64,000 nt of DNA, taken from assembly GCA_963853835.1 (NCBI GenBank), contig OY970834.1, positions 38,223,257 through 38,287,256 of the forward strand. Reading direction: 5' to 3'. The notes under the pieces are model-generated. The model had not been told where the DNA came from and searched no databases. It worked only from the letters and a program-made list of their open reading frames with translations. Below, piece by piece: positions 34,749 to 51,418 of the stretch (its first letter is position 1; each line of letters opens with the position of its first letter). The DNA is from Calendula officinalis. Lineage: Eukaryota > Streptophyta > Magnoliopsida > Asterales > Asteraceae. The translations under genes and the position numbers were made by a program.

Positions 34749-35038
34749 TAAGATCACGTTGAGATTGGAGTGATTGTGAACGGTTTATGCATTCATACAA
34801 TCTGAGATTACAAAAGTTACAAATGAGAGAGCCTAAGACTGATTATATACAAGCTACCAAGACTAATTAGGAAAAAAGTCAAACTGTAACAGAAATAACA
34901 ACTTGTCTAACTAATCTAACCATAACAGTTAAGTTAACTAAGTGTGTGGGTTACATTAACTTGCAGCTTCTGAAGTGTTTTGAGTGGCCATTGTATTGGC
35001 TTGTAGTTTGACTGGCATTGACTTGGTGTGCACCAATA
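34749..35038 (-). repeat. 3' LTR of the rearranged copia element
   Basis: 290 bp, starting TATTGGTGCACACC on the element strand. The purine tract GCGAGGGGGG adjoins it at 35039-35048. It matches the LTRs at 41713-42002 (inverted) and 43985-44275. Confidence 0.85.
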
Positions 35039-38000
35039 CCCCCCTCGCAAGTTGGCAGTGTGTAAGGATCACAAATGCCAAACTTGGAAATACATGTGAG
35101 ATGAGGTGTTCTGCTTAGACCTTTGGTTAAGACATCCGCAGTTTTAGCTTTTAAAGGAATAAATGTAGGAAGTATATGACCCTCTTTAATTTTGTCACGG
35201 ACAAAATGACAATCAATTTCAATGTGTTTAGTGCGGGCATGTTGTACTGGATTTGAAGCAAGTGGAACAGCAGATTCATTGTCACAAAAAACAGTGGTGG
35301 CACCTGGAAATGGAACTCGAAGATCTTGAAGGAGACATTTTAACCAATCAATTTCACAGGTGCAGTCTGCAAGGGCCCGATATTCAGCTTCAGTGGATGA
35401 TCTTGAAACAACCAGTTGTTTCTTGGATTGCCAGGAAAGTAGACAAGAACCAAGAAAAATACAGTAACCAGTGATTGATCTTCTGGATAAGGGACAATTA
35501 GCCCAGTCACTGTCACAGTATGCCAGAAGCTGTAAAGGATTGTTTTTGGGGAAGAACAAGCCTTGACCAGGAGACAGTTTGATGTATCTTAGAACCTTAA
35601 GTAACGCTTTGAGATGTGTTGTTCTTGGATTATGAGTGTATTGACTTAAGGATTGAGCTGCATAAGAAAGATTTGGCCTTGTAATGGTTAAGTATAGAAG
35701 CTTGCCAACCAATGTTCTGTAAAGGGAGATATTGTGTAAGGGTTCACCATCAGTGTCATTCAGTTGGACAGTTGGATCTATAGGGGTATTTGAGGGTTTT
35801 TCATCAAGAATGCCCGCTGTTTTAGTAATTCAAGGGCATACTTTCTTTGAGACATGGTGATACCATCTGAGTTTCTTAAGAACTCAATTCCCAAATAATA
35901 ATGGAGGTGACCCAAATCCTTGATACTAAATTTTTGATGAAGTTGAGATTTAATTTCAGTGATGAGTGTGATGTTGTTTCCAGCCAAAAGTATGTCATCA
36001 ACATATACAACAAGAGCTAAGAAAGTCTTGTCTTTACAATAAGTAAATAGGGAAGTATCTGCATAACTCTGTTTGAAGTTAAGTGTAAGAAGGAATGAGG
36101 TGAGCTTTGTAAACCATTGGCGGTTAGTTTGTTTAAGACCATATAGTGACTTGTTTAGTTTAGTTTACAAACAAGGTTTGATGACAATGAGGGTAATTTG
36201 TAGCCCTGTGGTACAGACATATAGACCTCCTCATGGAGGTCTCCATGTAGAAAGGCATTGTTAATATCAAGTTGTTCAATGTACCAGTCATGATGGACTG
36301 CAGTAGCTAATAAGGTTCTGACTGTTACCATTTTGGCAACATGGGCAAAAGTTTCCTTGTAGTCAATACCCTCTTTTTGAGTGAAACCTTTAGCTACTAA
36401 CCGTGCTTTGCATCTTTCTACACCTCCATCAGCATGACATTTGACCCGGAATACCCATTTGCAGCCAATGGGTGTTTTACCAGACGGTAAACGAGTGAGG
36501 GTCCAAGTATTATTTTTCTCAAGTGCATTTATTTCAGTGTTCATTGCATCTATCCATCTTGGATCTTTAGATGCTTGAGTATAGGACTGGGGTTCCTGAA
36601 GGCTATTAATGGTATTGATTAAGTGGCGAAGATGGTGAAGAAATGTTAGAGTAATTGATGTATTTTGAAAATTAAATTTTGTGGCTGAGTTAGCAGATTT
36701 GGTGGGTAGATTATGAGGATATGCATTAAATTTGGTGGGGATTTTGTGAGTTCTGGTAGATGTTCGTTTAGGAGGAGGTGGTGGAGGTGGTGGTGGAGGT
36801 GGAGGAGGTATGGTTGAGATTGGGGAATTTTGATTAGAATTAGAGGAGGAAGATGCATTTTCATTTGTAGAAGAGTTTTGGTTCGAGGAAGGAGATATAT
36901 TTGGTGATAAGGTTGGATTAATGTCTGGGTTTTGAGCATTTGTTGGAGAGTTTGAGTTTGTGGCTGGGTTTGGAGTTGTAGGAGTGTCTGAAGATGAGGA
37001 GGAGTTTGATGATAGATTAGGATCTGTATTAGGAGTTGTGGATGAGTTGAGAGGTGGATTAGATGAAGGATTGATAGGATGTTGACAATACATGTCTGAG
37101 TTGTTGAGAGTGGTGTCTGAAGTATTGGAAGTTGGCATTGTATTGGATGTAGCGGAAGCAGGTGTGGGAATAGAGGACTGAAAAGGAAAGACATGTTCAT
37201 TGAAAGTGACATGTCGACTCACAAAAGTTTTGTGAGTTTCAAGATTGTAAATGAGATATCCTTTTTGATTTGTCGGGTAACCAAGTAGGACAGATTGTGT
37301 TGCCCGAGGACCAAATTTGTCAGTTGATTTATTATGGGAAAAGGTTTGACAACCTATGACTTTTAGGTGTGTAAGATTAGGTGGTGAGTGATATATCATT
37401 TCATAGGGACTTTTGAATTTTATAGGTTTTGAGGGTAGCCTATTGATGATATAGGCAGCTGCCATAATGCAATACCCCCAAAGTTTAATTGGGAGAGCAG
37501 CATGGAAACGTATAGCTCTAGCAACCTCTAGTAATTGTTTATGTTTACTTTCAGCTCTAGCATTTTGCTGGGGTGTGTAGGGACATGTTGTTTGATGAAT
37601 TATTCCATGTGATTGGAAAAAATCAGTGAGAGATGAATTGAGAAATTCACCACCGTTGTCACTTCTAATTGTTTTAATTGAAGTATTAAAGTGATTAAGA
37701 ACATATGAATGAAAGGTTTTGATATTTGAAATAGCATGGTGTTTGCTAGGAAGGAGATAGATCCATGTTGCTCTTGAATGGTCATCAACAATTGTGAGAA
37801 AGTATTTGCAATTTTGTAGTGTAGAATGTTTGTATGGTCCCCATATGTCAACATGTATAAGTTCAAAAAGAGATTTAGCATGGGATGAACTAATTGGAAA
37901 TGGTGTGGCTTGTTGTTTAGACAATGGACAAATATTGCATTCATTTATAGATGTAGTACAAGACAATAAAGGAGAAATACATTTGATATGTTTTAAAGCA

Positions 38001-38437
38001 TGTAAAGAAGTGTGGCCTAGTCTAGAATGCCACAAGTATGGACTGTTGGTTGTTGTGGAATTGATTGTGTGGTGTTGAGAAATGTTTGAGATTTTCCCTT
38101 GTTCAAGGATGTAGAGGCCATTATAGAGGGTGCCATGAGCAATCCTCCTGTGATGGTCCTAGAAATAGCAAGATAGGGGTGTGAATAAGACAGAAATAGG
38201 TAAATGACTACCTAATTTGCTTACTGAAAGGAGGTTGTAAGAAAAGCTTGGTATGTAGAGTACATCATGTAAGGTGATGTTGGAGTTAATAGTCACTGAG
38301 CCACATTTTGTGACTTGAGCATTGTGACCATTTGGAAGAGTGACATAAATGGGTGAGGGGCATGGTTTTATGTCATGCATGGAATTTAAAGAATTGGAAA
38401 TGTGGTCTGTTGCACCACTGTCCACTACCCAAGCATT
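34951..38437 (-). pseudogene. pol: Copia pol with stop and frameshifts
   Basis: In element order: protease motif VVDSGATDHI (near 38425), GAG-pre-integrase, integrase with WHSRLGH...CNICPLSKQ and catalytic D, D and E (D-35-E spacing, the E in NARAESKHK), a proline/serine linker with an encoded poly-proline run, RT (YVDDILLAGN) and RNase H (CDSDWANCP, STEAEYRAL, KTADVLTKG). Lesions: an in-frame TAG at 38159-38161 just after the protease; a 5-base tandem duplication (CTAAA) near 36165 in the KLNKSLYGLK region of RT; and a one-base deletion near 35810. The frame runs about 85 nt into the 3' LTR before stopping at 34951. Confidence 0.88.
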
Positions 38438-41400
38438 TGTAACGCCCTGAAATTTTAATAATAAAGTAATATTAATTTAATCGTCATATTTAAATTTAAA
38501 ATGAATAGTTAGTATATTAATTATAATGAAGTTAGATGGTTCATATTATTTAGGCGACTTGTAATTAGACGGTTCGTTTTTATTAGACATGTCGGGTTAA
38601 TTAATTAAGTGATTATTATTTATCTTTAGTAATTATTTATTGTTTTATTTAAATGGTTAAATAAATAGTTAGTTGTCTCGTCAGAACTAGACGACAATTT
38701 ATTATATGACTAGTATTATGTAGACGACATTGTTTAAACGTGGCTGGTTTATTTTGTGACGACTAAAAGAGTAAGAGACCGAGATAGAGTAGAACGGGCC
38801 GGCCAAAGGCCAAGGCCCGGGCTTTCGAGTTGTGGGCTTGAAAAATTATCATTTGTTAGGCCTTAAACCTAATTACCCCTTTAAACCATTTAAAACCTTC
38901 GTCCGTGTAAAATTGTTTGGGGTGCGCAAGACTAAATATCGTGAGGCGGCGGAATAAAGTTTGGACGGAAACGTGCAGAAGTTTTGAGGTGGTGGCAGGT
39001 ATTATTTTGGCCTAGTGCAATATGATTGGTGGAGAAATTGGTATATGCGGTGGGGTTTGTTTCTCTTTTGTTTGGTGATCATCAGATTGTTCTCGTGAGG
39101 GAGTATATAATTCTTTTAATTGTAGATGGTGTTTGTTGCTTGTGTTTTCCAGCCGACAAGTTGGAAGTGCATAAATTCATTTAGCAAATTCGAGCAAGTT
39201 GTGTTGATTGGTGTGTATCTCTCCTCCGTTCTTATCGTGTTGTTCGTAGGGTATAATCTCTAACCCCTTTTCCTTTTATTATAATTCGCGTGTTTGTTTT
39301 AAAAACCGTCTTCATTGTAGTTAAATTGTACTCATTTTAGTGTATGGATTGTTGGCGCTTGTCTCACTAGGATCGGATTCATCTATATATTCATTCGTTT
39401 TAATTGTTTTCGATTTTTTTTAGTTTCCTGGACAGTTTATGTCCGTCATTTTCACAGCTGCTTTTGATCTGTTTAGATCCGGAATTTGGCTTCCTGTCCT
39501 TCTTGAAAGTCCTAGCTCTCTGAGTTACCTTTCCGTGGCCGCCGATCGCTCGTTAATTGAGATTACAGTTTGTGAGATATGGTCATATTTAAAACAGACT
39601 TCAGTGCTGAAATACAGCACCGAGCAACCCTGTTGCAGGCCTGTTTCGGGACCCTTCGGGGAAAAACCGCGCCGAACTTTCTACAGACGAATTGTGTTAT
39701 TGTATGACTACTATATGCTGTAAAAATTTGGTGTCATTCGGTGCACCGAGTTGAAAGTTATGGTTGTCTGATTTTGCTTCAAATTGGTTATTGGTTCTAG
39801 TTTTCTTCCCAAGTTTTCAAAACGAGTCTTGTATATAAACTGTTTTATCCCGGGTTTTTGTTGGTTCATATCACTGAATTTAAGTGTCGGGTTGGGTAAA
39901 GACCACGAGTTTATAATCTAAACGTTTTGTTAACCGAAAATCAGAAACCGAACCCGTAGGGTTCTTGGTTTCCTAAACCGAAAGAGTTTTTAAAAAAGAA
40001 CAGAGTTAAATTATTTTTAATCTAGTTTCTGAGCTAAAAATGAATTCCGGGGCTGTTGGGTGTCTCAGGAGTAAACGGGTTGATGTCGGGATTCAAAACG
40101 GGTTTTTAATCAACATGCTGAACTTTGGCAGAATCTGTCCTCTGAGTTCGCGTCTGTTTTTGACACACTTAAAATGCGTTCCTGGATTTTTGGCCCGAGT
40201 TGGTCTCTAGGTTTCTGAGTCCTCTTTCCGTTTCCGCTGACGGCTCGTCAATCTGATTTGTTATTTAAAAGATATCTCTGTTTTGGTAAACGGTCGCAAC
40301 AGCCTTTTCGGTACAGCTTTTTCTGATTTGTGAGTCTGTTTTGAAGTAATTCTATTTGGATTCAGTTTCCGAGATCTTCTGATGAAATTTAGTCCTCTGA
40401 GTCATTTAACTTCTGTAAAAATTTAGGTTAAATCTAGTGAGCGCTTTGAGAGTTATGACTGTTTCCGTAAGAGTGCTGAGTGCTATCAAATTCTATAGAA
40501 AATAATTTTGAGCCGAGTTTTAATCCGAGTCTTGTTATGCATTGTAGGATCCTTTAGGAGCTGATTTGTGACCTTTGTGCGTGCCGAGGACTTCTAGGAG
40601 CTTATGGTTATCTGAGGTGGGTAATTACACTCTAAACTTGCACTTACATTTGATTCATGATTACGTGCTATATGTTATGAACTGTGATTGATTGAGTTGA
40701 GCTTGTTGTTGCGAATGATCTGTGTACTTGAGATTTGCTTGTGAGTTTATATGCACTTGGGCTGTGCTATGTGGTTATATATCTATGAGATGATATACTT
40801 GAGCTTGAGCATTTAGTTTTATATGAATACATGTTGTAATGGGTCAACACGTTAATAAAACTAACTAACTATATTTGAGATTCATGAGGTAGCCAACTCT
40901 TCCCGAGCCAAGTACAATTCACGACTGTCAGCGTGGTACTGCGGGACACTGGTGGGTGTTGGAAGGGGGTGCTAGTGACGAGCGCGAGAGCAGGGGCACG
41001 CGTTGTGGATTCGTCACGGCATTGGCGAACCAAGTGAAATTTAATAAAACGCCTAAGAATCGAGAATTGAGTAGAGTCTTTAGGGATCACTTACGTGGTG
41101 TGGATTGTTTGTATGTGTATGCTTATTGTGTTGATTATTCACTCAGCGGTGGCTGACCCCAAACACTCTCTCCCATTTTGCAGATACTAGTAAGGGCAAA
41201 GAGAAGGTCAATGGTTGATGAGCTGCGTTTCTATTTTTATATATATTGATTTGGATTAAAACATTTATTTCGAGTCAAACATGTTTTGATTTTAAAACCT
41301 TTAATTATTCGGCATTTTAACCACGGGACGGTTTTTTATATATATTTTTGAGTTTGGACCTTTGAGTTACTTGTACTTTTGGGGGAAAATGGTTTATTTT

Positions 41401-41446
41401 ATTTATTAAATTTTTTTAAATTTCCCCTGATTTTTGGGATGTTACA
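38438..41446. mobile_element. Solo LTR, probably Ty3/gypsy, 3.0 kb
   Basis: Begins TGTAACGCCCTGAAATTTT and ends GGGATGTTACA, so the ends are TG...CA with a TGTAAC inverted repeat. The perfect 5-bp duplication GCATT flanks it (38433-38437 and 41447-41451). Removing it rejoins the host copia frame at ...NLKNA|WVVDSG. It contains no long ORF (the 94-codon ORF at 39439-39723 shows no domain) and no primer site. The TGTAAC...GTTACA ends and long length suggest a Ty3/gypsy LTR left after LTR-LTR recombination. Confidence 0.75.
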
Positions 41447-41705
41447 GCATTTTTAAGATTAGATATTATAGATGCAATTAGACTGTAAATAGATGCAGTA
41501 ATATGAGGTGTGATAGGAACATGTATACCTTCTGCAGATTCCTTACTGTTTTGCATTAGCATGATAACTTGGTTGAGTTGGTTTTGAAGATGATCCATCC
41601 GAGCATTCATGTTGGTTTCTGCATTGTTGTAGATGGTTGAATCAGATGTATCATGTGTGGCAGCATTCTGTCCAACTACCATGTTGACTGATTTATGATT
41701 TGTGA
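41447..41705 (-). pseudogene. C-terminal fragment of copia gag
   Basis: Reads NHKSVNMVVGQNAATHDTS...MDHLQNQLNQVIMLMQN and runs to NLKNA, which joined WVVDSGATDHI before the solo LTR inserted. The N-terminal gag and zinc knuckle are missing, and an inverted LTR starts at 41713 instead. Confidence 0.7.
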
Positions 41706-41712
41706 TTATATA

Positions 41713-42002
41713 TATTGGTGCACACCAAGTCAATGCCAGTCAAACTACAAGCCAATACAATGCCCACTCAAAACACTTCAGAAGCTGCAAGTAAATGTAG
41801 CCCACACACTTAGTTAACTTAACTGTTATGGTTAGATTAGTTAGACAAGTTGTTATTTCTGTTACAGTTTGACTTTTTTCCTAATTAGTCTTGGTAGCTT
41901 GTATATAATCAGTCTTAGGCTCTCTCATTTGTAACTTTTGTAATCTCAGATTGTATGAATGCATAAATCGTTCACAATCATTCCAATCTCAACTTGATCT
42001 TA
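41713..42002 (+). repeat. Inverted third LTR of the copia element
   Basis: 290 bp, plus orientation, followed directly by the primer site TGGTATCAGAGC at 42003-42014. Confidence 0.85.
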
Positions 42003-42804
42003 TGGTATCAGAGCATCTCCGAATCAATGGAGATGGATACGTGACCTAATTTTTCATCTTAATCCTTCTTCATCTCTTTTATCCTTCTGTCGATCAATTG
42101 AACTTCGAATTGATCAACACATTCATCGATCTCAAATTTGGTGGGTAGATTATGATGATAGGCATTAAATTTGGTGGGGATTTTGTGAGTTCTGGTAGAT
42201 GTTCATTTAGGTGGAGGTGGTGGAGGTGGAGGAGGTGTGGTTGAGATTGGGGAATTTTGATTAGAATTAGAGGAAGAAGATGAATTTTCATTTGTAGAAG
42301 AGTTTTGGTTCGAGGAAGGAGATGTATTTGGTGATAAGGTTGGATTAATGTCTGGGTTTTGAGCATTTGTTGGAGAGTTTGAGTTTGTGGCTGGGTTTGG
42401 AGTTGTAGGAGTGTCTGAAGATGAGGAGTTTGATGATAGATTAGGATCTGTATTAGGAGTTGTGGATGAGTTGAAAGGTGGATTGGATGAAGGATTGATA
42501 GGATGTTGACAATACATGTCTGAGTTGTTGAGAGTGGTGTCTGAAGTATTGGAAGTTGGCATTGTATTGGATGTAGCGGAAGCAGGTGTGGGAATAGAGG
42601 ACTGAAAAGGAAAGACATGTTCATTGAAAGTGACATGTCGACTCACGAAAGTTTTGTGAGTTTCAAGATTGTAAAGGAGATATCCTTTTTGATTTGTTGG
42701 GTAACCAAGTAGGACATGTCGACTCAACATGGTGTCAAAACATTTCATTCATATGTTGACTGATTTGTGATTTGTGATTATTCAATGTATGGCAGCATTC
42801 TGTC

Positions 42805-43320
42805 AAAACCTTTCATTTATATGTTCTTAATTACTTTAATACTTCAATTAAAACAATTAGAAGTGACAACGATGGTGAATTTCTCAATTCATCTCTCACT
42901 GATTTTTTCCAATCACATGGAATAATTCATCAAACAACATGTCCCTACACACTCCAGCAAAATGCTAGAGCTAAAAGAAAACATAAACAATTACTAGAGG
43001 TTGCTAGAGCTATATGTTTCCATGCTGCTCTCCCAATTAAACTTTGGGGGTATTGCATTATGGCAGCTGCCTATATCATCAATAGGCTACCCTCAAAACC
43101 TATAAAATTCAAAAGTCCCTATGAAATGATATATCACTCACCACCTAATCTTACACACCTAAAAGTCATAGGTTGTCAAACCTTTGCCCATAATAAATCA
43201 ACTGACAAATTTGGTCCTCGGGCAAATCAACCGAATAATCACAAATCACAAATCAGTCAACACAATCTGTCCTACTTGGTTACCCAACAAATCAAAAATG
43301 ATATCTCCTTTACAATCTTG
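42805..43320 (+). pseudogene. Inverted copia integrase fragment
   Basis: The plus strand encodes the second half of the integrase core through to the conserved PYEMIYHSPPNLTHLK region, opposite to the host element. The glutamate motif is altered (NARAKRKHK instead of NARAESKHK) and the frame breaks near 43250. It fills most of the palindrome spacer. Confidence 0.75.
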
Positions 43321-43984
43321 AAACTCACAAAACTTTTGTGAGTCGACATGTCACTTTCAATGAACATGTCTTTCTTTTTCAGTCCTCTATTCCCACACCT
43401 GCTTCCGCTACATCCAATACAATGCCAACTTCCAATACTTCAGACACCACTCTCAACAACTCAGACATGTATTGTCAACATCCTATCAATCCTTCATCTA
43501 ATCCACCTCTCAACTCATCCACAACTCCTAATACCGATCCTAATCTATCATCAAACTCCTCCTCATCTTCAGACACTCCTACAACTCCAAACCCAGCCAC
43601 AAACTCAAACTCTCCAACAAATGCTCAAAACCCAGACATTAATCCAACCTTATCACCAAATACATCTCCTTCCTCGAACCAAAACTCTTCTACAAATGAA
43701 AATTCATCTTCTTCCTCTAATTCTAATCAAAATTCCCCAATCTCAACCACACCTCCTCCACCTCCACCACCTCCTCCTAAACGAACATCTACCAGAACTC
43801 ACAAAATCCCCACCAAATTTAATGCCTATCATCATAATCTACCCACCAAATTTGAGATCGATGAATGTGTTGATCAATTCGAAGTTCAATTGATCGACAG
43901 AAGGATAAAAGAGATGAAGAAGGATTAAGATGAAAAATTAGGTCATGAATCCATCTCAATTGATTCGGAGATGCTCTGATACCA

Positions 43985-44275
43985 TAAGATCAAGTTGAGA
44001 TTGGAGTGATTATGAACGGTTTATGCATTCATACAATCCGAGATTACAAAAGTTACAAATGAGAGAGCCTAAGACTGATTATATACAAGCTACCAAGACT
44101 AATTAGGAAAAAAGTCAAACTGTAACAGAAATAACAACTTGTCTAACTAATCTAACCATAACAGTTAAGTTAACTAAGTGTGTGGGTTACATTAACTTGC
44201 AGCTTTTTGAAGTGTTTTGAGTGGGCATTGTATTGGCTTGTAGTTTGACTGGCATTGACTTGGTGTGTACCAATA
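43985..44275 (-). repeat. 5' LTR of the rearranged copia element
   Basis: 291 bp. The primer site on the minus strand is at 43973-43984. Confidence 0.85.
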
Positions 44276-44281
44276 CGAATG

Positions 44282-44566
44282 TGGTGTTTGATAGGAACAT
44301 AATGATTAAGCGCTGAACGATTCATCGATCTGAATGATTAAGAGGTTTTTTACAAAACTTGTCTTGAATATGAGAAACTTTTTTATAAAAAAATTCTGAC
44401 TGCTTAATGATTCAGCATATGTTCTAAGGAAGAATGATTTAACAGTTTTTTGCTGTCCCATTTAGCATATATTTCATTAAGAGACGCTAAACACACACAC
44501 TGAATGCTGAATGATTCAGCATTCAACTGAATGGTTCCATTAAGCTGCAAACAAACACGCCTAAGT
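44282..44566. mobile_element. Degenerate MITE-like sequence
   Basis: The ends GGTGTTTGATAGGAA and, inverted, GGCGTGTTTGTTTGCAG, with internal gaatgattcagcatt words, resemble a decayed inverted-repeat element. No target duplication was found. Confidence 0.35.
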
Positions 44567-45200
44567 CAAAATGATTTGATTGCGTATTGCTAAAAATTCT
44601 ATGGACCACTTTCCACAAATTATTAGTTCACCTAATGACAATTACAGGATACAAGTTGTCACTCCATATACAAAGTATTTATTCATAAGGATGTCGATTT
44701 GTATACCACTACGTTTTAGGGATGATAATGGGCGAAACAATACTAGTATCCGTGGATGGGTAACTCTGTAAAATTTTACCAGAGTGAGCATGTATAGATA
44801 AAAAGCATACCCGCGTTGGGGTCATGGGTCGGTTATACACTATTCATGACCTGACTCTCAAAACTCATGATATCAGTTTGATTTACCCGTGGCCGTATAA
44901 TCTTTAAATATAAGTTAGAAATACATAGATATAGTAGTATTATATTTTCAGCAACTAACAGATTACTTTTAAAGTTGTTAATAATTTTTTAGGCATTATT
45001 GTAACCAAGTTATTTGAGTTTTTAAACGGTAAATTATTTATGCGGATATTTTGATAATATATATTTGTTTTATGTTATAAAATCATTCTTAAATTAAAAC
45101 CCGCGTGTATAAAAGAGGGTAATAGTTCTGAGTGTAAAATTTTACGCGCCGGCGAATTCCCACAGGGTTGTGAGTTTTGAAAAAAATCATGGGTTGAGAT

Positions 45201-46231
45201 TAGGGGTGAGCATAACAGGGTACCCGCCGGTTCCGACTGGAACCGGAACCAGAACCGGAACCGTAGGTTCCTGAGATATAGGAACCGGAACTGGAACCGG
45301 AACCTGGAAGACAGGTTCCTAAATTTTCGGAACCGGAACCACCGATTTCAAGGCAGGTTCCGGTTACCCTGTATCAAAATTCAAAAAAAAAAATTAACAT
45401 TACTTACGGAATAAACAAGACAATAAATCACACAAACTAACGATTACAAATATCATTTAACGATTTTATATATATTTCAACGATTACGAATATTGTTCAA
45501 AATTGAAATAAGTGAATAAAAATGACAAAAACATAGTAAATGTGTGATTAATGTAAAAGTCAGTCACAAAGATACGACCTTACGACGAATGAATGTCTCA
45601 CTATCACCCAATTTCTGACTTAATTATAACGAGTAAGGTCAATTTATATTTTTATTTGGACTAGTATTTTACATTTGGATAAATCAAAAATCTATTTAAT
45701 TTAATCATGTGTAATATATTATATACTTCCTCCGATTCAAAATAAGTGCAACACTTTCCGAAAAGAGGTGATTCAAAATAAGTGCAACACTTTCTTTATT
45801 TGGCATATTTTTATCTATAAAATTACCATTTTATCCCTACTTAACTTTATTAAACATCATTAATTTCTCTTTCTTCAATAAAGATAAAAGTTATGGTGGA
45901 ACCCTTTTCACTAATTATCCCTTTAATTTATCATAATCTCCATTACACTATTTTACTTCAAAATCCGTGAAAATGCAAATGTTGCACTTATTTTAAATCG
46001 GAGGAAGTATTATATATTTTAATAAAAATATAACGTGTAACCGTCGATTCCAGGGTATCCACCGGTTCCAGGTTCCTTAATTTTGAAAACCGGAACCGGA
46101 ACCTCTTAAGGCGGTTCCATGATTTTGGGAACCGGAACCGGAACCTCTTAGCAGGTTCCGGGTCCGGAACCTCCAGTTCCGAGACGGTTCCGGTTCCGAT
46201 TCCGGTTAGCCTCTTTTTCTGCTCACCACTA
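45201..46231. mobile_element. Non-autonomous hAT element with GGAACCGG repeats
   Basis: The ends TAGGGGTGAGCA and, inverted, TAGTGGTGAGCA are flanked by 8-bp sequences GTTGAGAT and ATTGAGAT that match at 7 of 8 bases. Both subterminal regions are packed with ggaaccgg/ccggttcc words. A Stowaway MITE sits in the middle. No transposase. Confidence 0.75.
45726..46007. mobile_element. Stowaway MITE nested in the hAT element
   Basis: The ends CTTCCTCCGATTCAAAATAA and, inverted, CTTCCTCCGATTTAAAATAA are flanked by TA on both sides. It is 282 bp, with about 33-bp inverted repeats. The segment GATTCAAAATAAGTGCAACA is repeated directly near the left end (about 45733 and 45769). Confidence 0.85.
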
Positions 46232-46778
46232 ATTGAGATTATGGACTTATGGGTATCCACGCCTATCACTGTAGGTGCCATCCCTATTACTTTTTGTCAT
46301 ATACATCTGACTCTAATACATGTTAATGGTGTATGATCAAAGTGGTCGTTTACGAATCATCATCTTATTTACGTACATGTAGGCATTTTTTTTAATGGAA
46401 CGATATATTTAGAGGGTATCAAATTAAAAAGAAAACATTAAACGATGTTTACATATTAACGTTTGTGAAACGTACCTTGTGAATCTTATTTTAGTCGTAG
46501 TCTTTACTATTTTATTACTAATAAATGAATCTTATTTTCCAGAAAGGACAATTAATGTAGATTCTCTTAATGTAAGGATACAATAAAATTTCCCTTGGTA
46601 AATAATTAAAAGCATTGATTTTATTTTCAAAAATGGACTCATTGGTAACCTTCAAATGGGCCCACAATGGAATCACAAATAGATTCCAGTTGTAGCAATT
46701 ACTAGAGAGTATATACTTCTAGTCTACTATCACACCTTGATCCCTTCATCCCTTTCTACCGTCACAAACTAAATACCT

Positions 46779-50984
<4,206 letters not shown>

Positions 50985-51129
50985 AGCTGCAAACCGACTA
51001 CATTTCCTAACAACAACGGATATCGATATTTAGTTTATTGGTTTTAGGTGTAAATTCGTTTAGCTTATTCTGTTTTTACTTTAGATTCGATCAGTCTTTA
51101 TCTTTAATAAACTTACTTCTGTTGAGTAA

Positions 51130-51340
51130 TGTTCCAAATTAGACGACAAATGAATTTGTAATGTGTTTATAAGGGTCATATGCTACTTTCTCTTACAACC
51201 AATTAGTTTTTAGATAGAACCCCACAAATTTACATGGTATCAGAGCAAGTACAACAAATGAACATGTAATGTGTTTATAAGGGTCCTGAACTACTCCTTT
51301 TACAACCAATTGGTTTTAAATTGAAACCCCACAAATTTAC
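51130..51340 (+). mobile_element. TRIM-like retrotransposon remnant
   Basis: A 105-bp LTR-like unit (51130-51234, TG...CA) is followed at once by the primer site TGGTATCAGAGC (51235-51246). After about 10 bases comes a second, 5'-truncated copy of the unit (about 51253-51340). It lies between the convergent 3' ends of DUR3 and the AVT1 pseudogene. Confidence 0.65.
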
Positions 51341-51418
51341 AACTTCGTCATTAATCCATAGCTGCATGCCAACACACATTTCTTTCATTTGATCTCCCCA
51401 AAAATTCATTCATGGAGG

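Larger units (their letters stand above)
34749..44275 (-). mobile_element. Rearranged Ty1/copia retrotransposon
   Basis: Outer LTRs at 34749-35038 (3') and 43985-44275 (5') bracket pol and a piece of gag on the minus strand. The flanks CTAAT and CGAAT agree at 4 of 5 bases. Two later events are visible: a 3.0-kb solo LTR inserted at the gag/protease junction (38438-41446), and a palindrome in place of the 5' half (41713-44275) containing a third, inverted LTR. Pol carries an in-frame stop and two frameshifts, so the element is dead. Confidence 0.85.
41713..44275. repeat. Large palindrome made of LTR, leader and pol-linker pieces
   Basis: The left arm 41713-42716 (LTR, primer site at 42003-42014, leader, then integrase-RT linker in antisense) is the inverted copy of the right arm 43268-44275. 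The spacer is 42717-43267. In both arms the element leader joins the linker at the same point (near GATCTC|AAATTTGG), so the chimera formed once and was then copied in inverted orientation. The arms differ by only small changes, such as a 3-base indel in the serine run. Confidence 0.85.

Noticed and set aside
36646..37212. 188-codon Leu/Gln/His-rich ORF, also repeated at 42094-42636 and 43348-43893
   Set aside because: Alternative frame of the copia pol linker, copied with the palindrome.
39439..39723. 94-codon ORF in the solo LTR
   Set aside because: No domain; LTRs of this type are non-coding.
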